Part shown: one piece after another, positions 22,296 through 29,046 of the stretch | Position numbering within the stretch: position 1 is the first letter of the stretch | Layout of the letters: each line of letters starts with the position of its first letter | Source: a virus | IMG/VR virus record: IMGVR_UViG_3300005253_000186 | Location: 20,458 to 84,457 of that record | Length of the DNA stretch: 64,000 nucleotides | Strand: one strand, 5' to 3' | Translations under genes and position numbers: made by a program | The notes under the pieces: model-generated | Told to the model about the DNA's origin: nothing | The model's database searches: none | What the model saw: the letters and a program-made list of their open reading frames with translations, nothing else

Positions 22296-22355
22296 GCGGA
22301 TACAGTACCGCGAGGCGTACCATAAGTCAAGTACTATCCGTTACACCATAGGCGC
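22290..22355 (-). pseudogene. degenerate tRNA-like sequence
   Basis: Has a clear D-arm-like stretch (ATGGTGTAACGGATAG) and a T-arm-like hairpin (GCGG/CCGC), but the acceptor does not close and the T-loop is TACTGTA. The anticodon region could be TTGACTT (Val GAC). The stop codon of the upstream gene ends on its first base, as for intact tRNAs here. Probably a decaying tRNA. Confidence 0.35.
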
Positions 22356-22648
22356 TACAGCAAGTTCCAGATTTTGTTCCCGAGGCTACACTCGTACTTG
22401 GCCAAGCACATGGGGCAGCGAAGAATGTCGTCGTGCCTGGTGCCGGGACGAGGGAACGCTATGTCGACTAGATCCGTCGCCACGCCTGATTTCACGGGAG
22501 TATAGGTGGTCTTCACTACAACCTTTCGGAGTGGGTGGAAGACCGACTTGGTGTCGTAGTAGCCACAGATCATGCAGGTGAGATCGGCCTCCATGTACGA
22601 GAGATATGTTTCGATGAACGGGTATTCAATCGTCTTCAGCGGCTGCAT
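22355..22648 (-). CDS. zinc-ribbon protein with C-terminal LG motif
   Basis: 97 residues; zinc pairs CMIC and CPMC, ending in SLGNKIWNLL, the motif at the very C-terminus. Overlaps its upstream neighbour by 23 bases. Confidence 0.75.
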   Translation of the reverse strand: MQPLKTIEYPFIETYLSYMEADLTCMICGYYDTKSVFHPLRKVVVKTTYTPVKSGVATDLVDIAFPRPGTRHDDILRCPMCLAKYECSLGNKIWNLL

Positions 22649-23072
22649 CGAGTCGCGCCTCCCGCTCCTCCATGGCCTCCAGAAGCTCGTCGAAGTTCTC
22701 GCCCTTCGCTGCGGATACTCCGGCCCGTTCTGAGCCGTAAAACTCGAGCACCTTCGCCTTAACCAGGGCTATATCTAACTTCCCGGATAGTTTCGAGGGT
22801 GCCCCAGAAATCGAGTTCGGTCCCGAGAAGATAAAGGAACTGTCGTCTTTCAACAACGGACCTGGATCTAAAAGTGATCTGAAGTTTGTCTTTGGGCATA
22901 TCCGGTCCTCCAAGAAGTTCTTGAGTCTTATACCCAGAGACCCTCCCAGTGATGCGTGGCAGTCCGGGCACTTCTTTCCGTGGCCTTTGTCAAACCTGAT
23001 GTATCCGCAGACATGGCATTCGGCCCAGAAGTGGGCTGGGATCGACATGCCGTTGAGATTGAGTGTTTTCAT
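22626..23072 (-). CDS. zinc-ribbon protein with internal LG motif
   Basis: 148 residues. Zinc CHVC and CPDC, then SLGIRLKNFLED around residue 45-56, followed by an additional C-terminal domain of about 90 residues rich in Ser, Lys and Glu. The motif is therefore not always terminal. Confidence 0.75.
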   Translation of the reverse strand: MKTLNLNGMSIPAHFWAECHVCGYIRFDKGHGKKCPDCHASLGGSLGIRLKNFLEDRICPKTNFRSLLDPGPLLKDDSSFIFSGPNSISGAPSKLSGKLDIALVKAKVLEFYGSERAGVSAAKGENFDELLEAMEEREARLDAAAEDD

Positions 23073-23356
23073 CAGAAGTACCTCGTTTCCATGACGTAAG
23101 CCCCAGCGTCTTCGTAGTGGACCTTACACATGAAGTTCCAGAGAGTTCTTCCGAACGTGCACGGGAAAAGAACCCCGCACGTTGGGCACATGAACTGTCG
23201 GTATTCTCCTACTGTCGGGTCTTCCAGGAACTCAGCAAGTGGCCCATTCCGATCGCAGACCATGCACTTGATCCATCGGCCCAGGGCGCCCGCGGTCCAT
23301 ATCTCGAACGGGTAGATCTCTTTCAGCTCGTCTCTATCCTTACCTTTCTTTCTCAT
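23072..23356 (-). CDS. zinc-ribbon protein with C-terminal LG motif
   Basis: 94 residues. CMVC and CPTC, then TFGRTLWNFMCK. Lysine-rich N-terminus. Shares one base with the downstream gene. Confidence 0.75.
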   Translation of the reverse strand: MRKKGKDRDELKEIYPFEIWTAGALGRWIKCMVCDRNGPLAEFLEDPTVGEYRQFMCPTCGVLFPCTFGRTLWNFMCKVHYEDAGAYVMETRYF

Positions 23357-23585
23357 AGGAATTCCTCGCCAGATAGTTCTGGATCATGCTCCCTACGCCC
23401 CTTTCTTCCACGGCCATACAGCTAGGACAGTCAAGTCTACAATATGGACCGTCGGAAAACGTGGTCCAGCAAACACTACATACGATGTTCATATTCGTAA
23501 TCGTGAAGGGGTATCGCTCTTCATACATTAACTTAGATTCGATCTCATGAAAGTCCATCATCGTACTCGCTATCTTCCGGTTCAT
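23340..23585 (-). CDS. zinc-ribbon protein with C-terminal LG motif
   Basis: 81 residues if started at the ATG after GGGAGCGGCTT; an internal ATG (MDFHEIE) is possible. CSVC and CPSC, then GVGSMIQNYLAR. Confidence 0.7.
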   Translation of the reverse strand: MNRKIASTMMDFHEIESKLMYEERYPFTITNMNIVCSVCWTTFSDGPYCRLDCPSCMAVEERGVGSMIQNYLARNSYEKER

Positions 23586-23808
23586 AAGCCGCTCCCGCCA
23601 TGAAGTTGAACAGCCTTCTCCCGAAGCTCTGGTCTTCGACAGCCCCGCAGTTCGGACACACCATCTCCGAATGCTGATGGACCCAATTTCTTCCGAACTC
23701 CCAGGCGTGTCCGCCCGTCATGCAGGCTAGGCAAATTATGGTCCCCGGCGCGCCGCTCGTGAATGGGAGATTCACATCCGGGTCCGGCCTTGTTCTAGTG
23801 GCAGTCAT
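23545..23808 (-). CDS. zinc-ribbon protein with C-terminal LG motif
   Basis: 87 residues. CLAC and CPNC, then SFGRRLFNFMAG and an acidic tail. Confidence 0.75.
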   Translation of the reverse strand: MTATRTRPDPDVNLPFTSGAPGTIICLACMTGGHAWEFGRNWVHQHSEMVCPNCGAVEDQSFGRRLFNFMAGAAYEPEDSEYDDGLS

Positions 23809-24067
23809 AGGCCATCTCCATCAGGAAGTTCAAGATCCTTCCGCCAAGGCATTTCGGGACGCTGGCTCCACAGGATGGACATTTCATCTTGCCCAGATCT
23901 GCATAGCTGTCCCACCTATAGGTTGGACTCTCCCATCTACTCGACCTCGGAAAGAAATATTGGGAAGGGTGTATGTCGTCGCAAATGCCGCATACGACAT
24001 AAAGCATCTTGGGGCCAGTAGTAGTCTTAAACGGGTGCGGCAACTCGACGTGGATATACGTTGGCAC
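23795..24067 (-). CDS. zinc-ribbon protein with C-terminal LG motif
   Basis: 90 residues. CGIC and CPSC, then CLGGRILNFLME, where Cys replaces Ser/Thr at the first motif position. Confidence 0.75.
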   Translation of the reverse strand: MPTYIHVELPHPFKTTTGPKMLYVVCGICDDIHPSQYFFPRSSRWESPTYRWDSYADLGKMKCPSCGASVPKCLGGRILNFLMEMAYDCH

Positions 24068-24350
24068 GGGCCGACTCCCCTATCATGAAGTTCATAAGTT
24101 TCCTGCCCAAGCTTCTGCTCTTCTTGGCGCCACAGAGCGGGCAGACCATGACCTCGGCCGGATCTTCGAGTCGCGATCCGGGCACCATATGTTTCAGCCA
24201 ATCTGGGCCTGCGCCTGTTAGGCCCTTGCTGGCATCGATTCCGAATATCTCGGAGGCATAACTTACCCGGCCACAGGCCCGGCAGAGGATGAGGTTGCGC
24301 GATCCGCTCGTCGCGAACGGGTACGGAAGCGCTACAGCATAGTCGCTCAC
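24027..24350 (-). CDS. zinc-ribbon protein with C-terminal LG motif, GTG start
   Basis: 107 residues from GTG in a GTGA overlap with the upstream stop, behind GGGAG. CRAC and CPLC, then SLGRKLMNFMIG and a basic tail. A longer upstream frame lacks a ribosome site. Confidence 0.75.
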   Translation of the reverse strand: MSDYAVALPYPFATSGSRNLILCRACGRVSYASEIFGIDASKGLTGAGPDWLKHMVPGSRLEDPAEVMVCPLCGAKKSRSLGRKLMNFMIGESARANVYPRRVAAPV

Positions 24351-24631
24351 AACGGACTCCCGGCCATGAGGTTGATGATCTTGTTCCCGGTGGTCACGTC
24401 GGATTTGGCTCCACACTTCGGACAGAGCATGTCCGCGGCGCTAAATCCGTATCGGTCTGAAACCCTGAGGATCTCGATCAAGTGCGTGGACATGGTAGTA
24501 GATAGGTGGTGGTCATTTAACTTGTCTCCGAAGAACTGAGCTGCGTAGCTCTTTAGGCCGCAGATGTGGCACATGACGATGTTTTTCCACCCATCCTGCC
24601 AGAATGGCTCCGGAATCTCTATTTCAAACAC
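24347..24631 (-). CDS. zinc-ribbon protein with C-terminal LG motif, GTG start
   Basis: 94 residues; GTG after AAGGAGGACGCT. CHIC and CPKC, then TTGNKIINLMAG. First gene of the cluster, just after tRNA-Arg(ACG). Confidence 0.75.
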   Translation of the reverse strand: MFEIEIPEPFWQDGWKNIVMCHICGLKSYAAQFFGDKLNDHHLSTTMSTHLIEILRVSDRYGFSAADMLCPKCGAKSDVTTGNKIINLMAGSPL

Positions 24632-24650
24632 AGCGTCCTCCTTGAAAAGT

Positions 24651-24726
24651 TGGTAGGGCCACCTGGACTCGAACCAGGATTAAGAGATTCGTAATCTCTC
24701 GTGTTCTCCAGTTACACTATGGCCCC
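24651..24726 (-). tRNA. tRNA-Arg(ACG)
   Basis: Acceptor GGGGCCA/TGGCCCT; stem AGAGA/TCTCT with loop TTACGAA; CCA encoded. A34 implies need for the host A-to-I deaminase. The upstream CDS ends within its first 15 bases. Confidence 0.92.
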
Positions 24727-24924
24727 GCGCTTTCGATTCAAAGGCTTGTAGCCGGGCAGGGATTTGAGGTAGAGATAGATGGCCGTGCGGTTGGACTTGC
24801 AAGGGAAGAATCCGGAGATCTTGTCTATGGAGCAACCCTTGGCTCTGAGCTCTTGGATGAACTTTTTGTCGTGATCGTCAAGCGACGTGAAGGAGTTCTT
24901 CTTGGGTTGCTTTCCATCTTTCAT
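24712..24924 (-). CDS. small helix-turn-helix protein
   Basis: 70 residues from the ATG after AAGGGCCGGCACA. DDHDKKFIQELRAKGCSIDK then FFPCKSNRTAIYLYLKSL looks like a homeodomain/Myb-type trihelical DNA-binding fold. Its TAA stop lies in the D-arm of tRNA-Arg(ACG). Confidence 0.65.
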   Translation of the reverse strand: MKDGKQPKKNSFTSLDDHDKKFIQELRAKGCSIDKISGFFPCKSNRTAIYLYLKSLPGYKPLNRKRGAIV

Positions 24925-25138
24925 TGTGCCGGCCCTTGCGATAGAAGACCTTCCCGAAATGGCAGATCTGGCAGCGAGTCTTGCCGCAATCATATGGACT
25001 GTGCGCAGAGAGGCGGCTCCTCTTCTCCAGAAGCTGCTCATACCAGTCATCGTCCTGGGAAAGATCCCTAACAAGTCTCAGCCTGTTCTCGATGACTCTT
25101 TCTTTTTGGTGCCGTCTCCACGCTCTCGTTCTGCCCAT
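24878..25138 (-). CDS. conserved phage-type small protein with CxxC
   Basis: 86 residues. Pattern RRHQKERVIENRLRLVRDL with a later CGKTRCQICHFGK, which matches a widespread type of small phage/bacterial protein with an N-terminal basic helix and a C-terminal Cys cluster. Role unknown. Overlaps the next gene by 47 bases. Confidence 0.7.
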   Translation of the reverse strand: MGRTRAWRRHQKERVIENRLRLVRDLSQDDDWYEQLLEKRSRLSAHSPYDCGKTRCQICHFGKVFYRKGRHNERWKATQEELLHVA

Positions 25139-25151
25139 GGGTTCTCCGAGT

Positions 25152-25226
25152 TAGTTCGCCTGCTTGGATTCGAACCAAGACTAACAGCTCCAAAGGCTGT
25201 TGTGCAACCAATTACACCACAGGCGA
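25152..25226 (-). tRNA. tRNA-Gln(TTG)
   Basis: Acceptor TCGCCTG/CAGGCGA; stem ACAGC/GCTGT with loop CTTTGGA. CCA is not encoded (CTA), so it needs host CCA addition. Confidence 0.92.
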
Positions 25227-25230
25227 TCAG

Positions 25231-25413
25231 CTATTTCTCTTTGACGTGTATGCTGTCTCCCCGGCCTTCGTTATCTCTCTTCGCCGCTTCCAGCTTGCTG
25301 TTGAAGCCCAGGACCGCGCAGTCCGCGGCTCCGCCCATGGTAGCGGCGCTGACCTCGCCGACGTTTATGTTGTCAATATAGACCGTCCACTTCTTTACAG
25401 GATTCCTCGCCAT
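25231..25413 (-). CDS. hypothetical small protein
   Basis: 60 residues. Beta-strand N-terminus KKWTVYIDNINVGEVSAATM, resembling small phage proteins that begin with WxVYIDGxxxG. GGTATAAG 42 bases upstream. Ends 4 bases before tRNA-Gln. Confidence 0.7.
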   Translation of the reverse strand: MARNPVKKWTVYIDNINVGEVSAATMGGAADCAVLGFNSKLEAAKRDNEGRGDSIHVKEK

Positions 25414-25454
25414 ATCAGACCCTCCGGGTTGGAAGTATAGTTTTACACAAGATC

Positions 25455-25462
25455 CTTATACC
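25455..25462 (-). promoter_or_regulatory. GGTATAAG promoter motif
   Basis: Preceded by TTTTTTAGCTTTCA, which is the U-run after tRNA-Cys and is almost identical to the context at 4322. 42 bases before the gene at 25413. Confidence 0.7.
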
Positions 25463-25486
25463 TGAAAGCTAAAAAAGGGAGAGCCG

Positions 25487-25552
25487 AGTGGGATTCGAAC
25501 CCACACATAACGGATTTGCAATCCGTCCCCTTAACCATTTGGGTATCGGCTC
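25487..25552 (-). tRNA. tRNA-Cys(GCA)
   Basis: Acceptor GAGCCGA/TCGGCTC; stem ACGGA/TCCGT with loop TTGCAAA. No encoded CCA (CCC). The 3' acceptor strand runs straight into TTTTTT, so the acceptor stem may double as a terminator stem. Confidence 0.92.
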
Positions 25553-25866
25553 TCAACGCCCTGCTTTTCCTTCCAGAGGTGAAGAAAAGAATGTGAAGAA
25601 ATTAGCGTAGCTAATTTGTTCGCATTGTTTGTTGAACGCTGTCACGGGGGCATTGCCTCCCGTGACATTATCACCAGTATTCATCTCCACGCTGGCGAAG
25701 CGCCAGCTCATTGTACCAGGGCCCTGCTTTTATCTTTATTCCCGCATCGGGTTATCGGGGCATAGTTTCACGGAAACTTATGCCCTCTAACCCGATAGGA
25801 AGATTGCTCGCTCCTATAATATCCGTCCCGGCGAAACGCCGGGTCAATGTACCAGGGCTTAACGCT
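25553..25866 (-). ncRNA. structured non-coding region with duplicated hairpin module
   Basis: 314 bases with no reading frame. Two modules share CCCTGGTACA-[AT]-TGA followed directly by a hairpin whose sequence differs but whose pairing is kept: CCGGCG-TTT-CGCCGG and GCTGGCG-CT-TCGCCAGC. Between them lies a long hairpin (ATCGGGTTA/TAACCCGAT enclosing GGGCATA/TATGCCC), and a third hairpin GTCACGGG/CCCGTGAC follows. TGGTACAAT also resembles an extended -10 promoter, so the modules may be promoter plus 5'-terminal hairpin. Confidence 0.5.
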
Positions 25867-25944
25867 AAGGGCGACCAACCAGATTCGAACTGGCATCTAC
25901 CTGAGCCACAGTCAGGCGCTCTATCCAATTGAGCTATGGCCGCC
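25867..25944 (-). tRNA. tRNA-His(GTG)
   Basis: Extra G(-1) opposite C73, as required for HisRS; stem CCTGA/TCAGG with loop CTGTGGC. CCA not encoded (CTT). Confidence 0.92.
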
Positions 25945-25948
25945 ATAC

Positions 25949-26033
25949 TTCCCCGACAGCCCTTGAACCGCCTACTGGCGTATCAAGCTCACCCCTTTGA
26001 GGGCGCGTGTCGACTCGCACTGTCCACGGGGAA
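25949..26033 (-). ncRNA. tRNA-like 85-nt RNA
   Basis: Closed by TTCCCCG/CGGGGAA, 85 bases apart, with an additional ACAG/CTGT pairing inside. A class II D-arm-like stretch (GTCGACACGCG) and a hairpin CGCC-AGTA-GGCG follow, but there is no proper anticodon or T-arm. Either a decayed tRNA-Leu or a different RNA derived from it. Confidence 0.4.
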
Positions 26034-26039
26034 TTGTAT

Positions 26040-26115
26040 TGGTGCGCCGGGTCGGATTCGAACCGACAGACACAAGATCCTAAATCTTGCGGCTCGCCAG
26101 ATGGCCTACCGACGC
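26040..26115 (-). tRNA. tRNA-Leu(TAG), short variable loop
   Basis: Acceptor GCGTCGG/CCGGCGC; stem CAAGA/TCTTG with loop TTTAGGA; CCA encoded. Class I variable loop, as in the CAA and GAG leucine tRNAs here. Confidence 0.88.
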
Positions 26116-26123
26116 GAATATTT

Positions 26124-26200
26124 GGGCTGGCGGGGTGGGGCTCGAACCCACAAATCTCTCGGTTAACGGCCGAGGGCATGACCAGTTATGCTACCCGCCA
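26124..26200 (-). tRNA. tRNA-Asn(GTT), C33
   Basis: Acceptor TGGCGGG/CCCGCCA; stem CTCGG/CCGAG; loop CCGTTAA with C at position 33. CCA replaced by CCC. Bases 8-10 (TAG) are the stop codon of the upstream HNH gene. Confidence 0.87.
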
Positions 26201-26709
26201 ATCTTTGTTTCTATAGATACGATCGAGTTCTCGGCGATCTTATCCTTTTCCTGTTTGGGAATCTTCACTCCACGCTTGAAGAACTTCCCGATACATATTC
26301 TAGAGCAGAATGTCATCGAGACCTTCCTTTTTCTTACGTGGGTAAGTCTAGCCTCTCGTTCAAACACTTCTCCGCAAAACGGACACTTAATAGTTGCAAC
26401 AAGTCTCCCCCGCTGCGAAGTATGGTATCTCGAATGCTCCTTATGGTCTTGTAGTTCCAGATTTTCGTACCGGTTGTCTCTTTTCTTGCCATTCTTGTGG
26501 TGGATGATTTCCCCGTCGCCCGGGATGGACCCAGTAGTTTCCCACCAAACAAGATGATGCTCGTAACAGTATCGTCCCCGGTACTTCTTTCCCGGGTAGC
26601 CATCAGGAGCCTTGACCAGTTCGTACTCGCCGTTTCTCATGCAGACAGTATAGCCTGCATGATTAACACAGTCAAGAATAATGCGATACCTAAATCTACC
26701 AATGGACAA
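26191..26709 (-). CDS. HNH homing-type endonuclease
   Basis: 172 residues. HNH_3-type core: YCYEHHLVWWE (H51/H52), GDGEIIHHKNGKKRDNRYENL with H70-H71, N73, N79 and N83, then H89/H92. A zinc motif (C109/C112, C135/C139) follows. Possible TTG start after GGGAGAGGA, or ATG at MRNGEYELV. Its stop is within tRNA-Asn, a favourable insertion site for a homing nuclease. Confidence 0.9.
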   Translation of the reverse strand: MSIGRFRYRIILDCVNHAGYTVCMRNGEYELVKAPDGYPGKKYRGRYCYEHHLVWWETTGSIPGDGEIIHHKNGKKRDNRYENLELQDHKEHSRYHTSQRGRLVATIKCPFCGEVFEREARLTHVRKRKVSMTFCSRICIGKFFKRGVKIPKQEKDKIAENSIVSIETKIGG

Positions 26710-26722
26710 TCCTCTCCCCCGA

Positions 26723-27013
26723 TTATGCTCTCTTGATTCTCTTCTCCAGATCCCTGAGGTCCTTTCTGATCTTCCGCTTCTTCTCGAACTTCTCCCAGAC
26801 AGATCCTGGAGTCTTCATCATGAGATCCTCTGCCTGATCGGCCAGATCCTGGAGCGCCCAGAACAGATCCTCCCTTACGGGAATGTGCTGGAACTCCGCG
26901 AACTCAAGGCACTCAAGGTCCTCCTCGGAGATTGTCATGTACGGATCAGCCAGTTTCGCAATTAACTTGTTCAGCGCCACGAACTTGTTGCACATGTTGA
27001 TGAGATGAATCAT
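26723..27013 (-). CDS. MIC-family-like helical protein (end of cluster)
   Basis: 96 residues beginning MIHLINMCNKFVALNKLIAK; helical with a lysine-rich end (FEKKRKIRKDLRDLEKRIKRA). ATGA overlap with the frameshifted member upstream. Distant relative or companion of the MIC family. Confidence 0.7.
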   Translation of the reverse strand: MIHLINMCNKFVALNKLIAKLADPYMTISEEDLECLEFAEFQHIPVREDLFWALQDLADQAEDLMMKTPGSVWEKFEKKRKIRKDLRDLEKRIKRA

Positions 27014-27260
27014 ATTCGGCCCTCGTAGATCATGTCTCTGACCTTGCTCATTACTTCGACCATGCCGCCGAATATTTCGTAGTTGTCGAGATCCGTTACG
27101 GTGATCGTTCCGAGGCGATAGGATGCCCTGGCGATGCGGCCCAGCATAATGCCCTGTCTAGATCTGTCCACATCCGAGATCCCCGTCTTGATCAGATATT
27201 TTTCTATCGACCTGGCGAACAGGTCGTGACCTCTGCTGCTTCGATTAACGTGCAGATCAT
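27010..27260 (-). pseudogene. MIC-family member with a frameshift
   Basis: Begins ATG (27260) MICTLIEAAEV with the family N-terminus but meets TAG after 18 codons. A +2 frame then stays open to 27010 (GHDLFARSIEKYLIK ... SKVRDMIYEGRI) and ends in an ATGA overlap with the next gene, as intact members do. Either decay, a sequence error, or programmed frameshifting. Confidence 0.6.
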
Positions 27261-27514
27261 GGCAGCATCCCCGCGAAGTTGACCCTTTTATTGAAGAAAC
27301 TCTCCACGTCCCATAGATGAGCTTCTATCGCAACGAGCAAGGCAGATATGGCTGGGTCCGGATCGCTGCCACGCATAACCGCAAGGCCGTTCCCAAAGAA
27401 GGTTTCAAGGCATGTATGTTTCAGAGAATTCCCGCGGACGCCATCGATGTACGCATCGATAGCGATCCTGTATCGTTCTACGACACAGATGGCGCTCAAT
27501 AATCTGCATATCAT
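27257..27514 (-). CDS. MIC-family helical protein
   Basis: 85 residues, N-terminus MICRLLSAICVVERYRIAID. Helical. Overlaps the next member by 4 bases. Just downstream of tRNA-Ala(GGC). Confidence 0.75.
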   Translation of the reverse strand: MICRLLSAICVVERYRIAIDAYIDGVRGNSLKHTCLETFFGNGLAVMRGSDPDPAISALLVAIEAHLWDVESFFNKRVNFAGMLP

Positions 27515-27531
27515 GACTTCTCCCTAGGTAT

Positions 27532-27606
27532 TGGTGGAGTCGAGCGGAATCGAACCGCCGTCTCTTGGCTGCCGACCAAGCGTGCTACCATTGTCACCAC
27601 GACCCC
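27532..27606 (-). tRNA. tRNA-Ala(GGC)-like, C33
   Basis: Acceptor GGGGTCG/CGACTCC; stem CTTGG/CCAAG; loop TCGGCAG with C33; CCA encoded. Isotype from the anticodon; lacks the G3-U70 alanine identity pair (G3 faces T in GGGG/CTCC at a neighbouring position), so charging is uncertain. Confidence 0.75.
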
Positions 27607-27667
27607 ATCGCCGATATTTTTTACGCGGCTCGGCCTAGAAGGACTTTCACCTCCACGCCGCAGTATT

Positions 27668-27743
27668 TGGTGGACCCGGCGGGAGTCGAACCCGCGACCT
27701 CCTGCGTGCAAAGCAGGTGCTCTCCCAATTGAGCTACAGGCCC
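27668..27743 (-). tRNA. tRNA-Ala(TGC)
   Basis: Acceptor GGGCCTG/CGGGTCC with a G-U pair; stem CCTGC/GCAGG with loop TTTGCAC; CCA encoded. Bases 8-10 (TAG) are the stop codon of the upstream gene. Confidence 0.92.
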
Positions 27744-27991
27744 TTATACCGGATATACCTCCGCTCGAAGTGCCACTGGATCTCTTTGGCCCAGTTGTAG
27801 CACCCATGATATGTCTGAATGATTTGCTCTGAGTTGGGCAGGCCACTATTATACAGCCATCTGACCTGATGGGCGTGCAGATTACACGCCTTTTTATTGA
27901 GGGCGGAGCCGGCCATGTCAGCGCTCAAATCCATATTTGCAATCTCGTAGAGAATGTCTGAACATCTCATCAGGGCCCCAATCATGATCAC
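27734..27991 (-). CDS. MIC-cluster helical protein
   Basis: 85 residues; divergent member (MIMIGALMRCSDILYEIANMD). Last codons lie in tRNA-Ala(TGC) and contain GGTATAAG. Helical, His/Trp-rich C-terminus. Confidence 0.7.
   Translation of the reverse strand: MIMIGALMRCSDILYEIANMDLSADMAGSALNKKACNLHAHQVRWLYNSGLPNSEQIIQTYHGCYNWAKEIQWHFERRYIRYKGL
27743..27750 (-). promoter_or_regulatory. GGTATAAG motif at a tRNA 5' end
   Basis: Last G is base 1 of tRNA-Ala(TGC), and the motif is inside the upstream CDS, as at 20078. Function doubtful. Confidence 0.3.
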
Positions 27992-28314
27992 ACTCCCGAC
28001 TTGATCTGCGCCTCGTAGTCCTTGTCGTAGATCGTGTTCATCTGGGTCTCCTCGATCATTTTCTTCCTCTTACTGAAGTGGGTCGACAGGCGCCTCAGTA
28101 TAATAAGGCTTTCGCGAAGGTCTGACATTAGATCGGGATCTGAATGCTTCCGTTGCATCCCGCGGAGATGATAGAGATCTCTCTGCCATAAGTAAATCTC
28201 GTCGACACGGAAGCGGCAGTAGTCGAAGTCTAGACTTTCCTTGTCGAACTGTATGACCCGGTGAAGGGCGTTCGCCTCAGAGATCATGGTTCCAATCATC
28301 CGAACTTCTTCCAT
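27988..28314 (-). CDS. MIC-cluster helical protein
   Basis: 108 residues from the ATG after TGGAGGCCGGGACA. Long charged helices (RRLSTHFSKRKKMIEETQ). Overlaps the upstream member by 19 bases. Confidence 0.7.
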   Translation of the reverse strand: MEEVRMIGTMISEANALHRVIQFDKESLDFDYCRFRVDEIYLWQRDLYHLRGMQRKHSDPDLMSDLRESLIILRRLSTHFSKRKKMIEETQMNTIYDKDYEAQIKSGV

Positions 28315-28526
28315 TGTCCCGGCCTCCATCTCCTTCTTGCCTTCCGCTCCATGATTGCGAGCCGATACATGATCGATGAGGACTCGTGGTCTCCGAGCAC
28401 AGAGAGATCCGACCCAGCCGACTCGAATACGTCCACCCTGTACGACCAGTTGTAATCACCCCTGCCGGACATGATAAAGTTGACATGGTCCAGGACGGAG
28501 ATGATCTTCAGCAGTCTCAAGATCAT
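28296..28526 (-). CDS. MIC-family helical protein
   Basis: 76 residues: MILRLLKIISVLDHVNFIMS, then the shared LGDHESS block found also at 28523 and 29043 (LGDRES, FGDRES). Basic C-terminus. Confidence 0.75.
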   Translation of the reverse strand: MILRLLKIISVLDHVNFIMSGRGDYNWSYRVDVFESAGSDLSVLGDHESSSIMYRLAIMERKARRRWRPGQWKKFG

Positions 28527-28771
28527 TGCATCATCCTCCCGAGCTCATCTTCGGCGTCGAGGTTGTGGATCGCCTGCATTGGAAGTCCAAGGGCCCTGCC
28601 CGCCGCCCTCGCTGCAACATCTCCAGACTCGCGGTCGCCAAGCATATCGAGCTCGGCTGAGATTCTCGTTAGGCTTCCGGCCATCGATCCACTGTGCCAC
28701 TTGGGCCAGGCGCTTAGGAAATTCTGGAGATCGTCCAGATGGCCTATGATTTCCAGCAATGAGCAGATCAT
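28523..28771 (-). CDS. MIC-family helical protein
   Basis: 82 residues: MICSLLEIIGHLDDLQNFLS, then MLGDRESGDVAARAAGRAL. The clearest family archetype. Confidence 0.78.
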   Translation of the reverse strand: MICSLLEIIGHLDDLQNFLSAWPKWHSGSMAGSLTRISAELDMLGDRESGDVAARAAGRALGLPMQAIHNLDAEDELGRMMQ

Positions 28772-29046
28772 GGCACGACCAGAACGGTCTTCAGACTGCC
28801 CAGATAGGGCACGCTGTAGACGACGTTCGGCCCCATGGTCTCCCTTCCCTTAAAAGGGAGCATGATAGACATGCTCCTTGCCCTGCCGGCGATGCTAGCG
28901 GAGTCGTAGTCTTCCCGCGCTATAAGCTCGTCTTCAACCCGGCCAAAGGCGTGGTATCTTTTCTGCGTGTTGCAGTGAGTCCAGTTGTCGATCCAGTACT
29001 GGAGTTCGTCCAGCAGCTCAATGGTCCTGAGAAGATTGCAGATCAT
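28768..29046 (-). CDS. MIC-family helical protein
   Basis: 92 residues: MICNLLRTIELLDELQYWID, then REDYDSASIAGRARSMSIML and a beta-strand tail. Confidence 0.78.
   Translation of the reverse strand: MICNLLRTIELLDELQYWIDNWTHCNTQKRYHAFGRVEDELIAREDYDSASIAGRARSMSIMLPFKGRETMGPNVVYSVPYLGSLKTVLVVP

Noticed and set aside
25487-25552. Separate terminator after tRNA-Cys
   Set aside because: The U-run directly abuts the tRNA 3' end, and the only stem available is the acceptor stem itself, so no independent hairpin is annotated.
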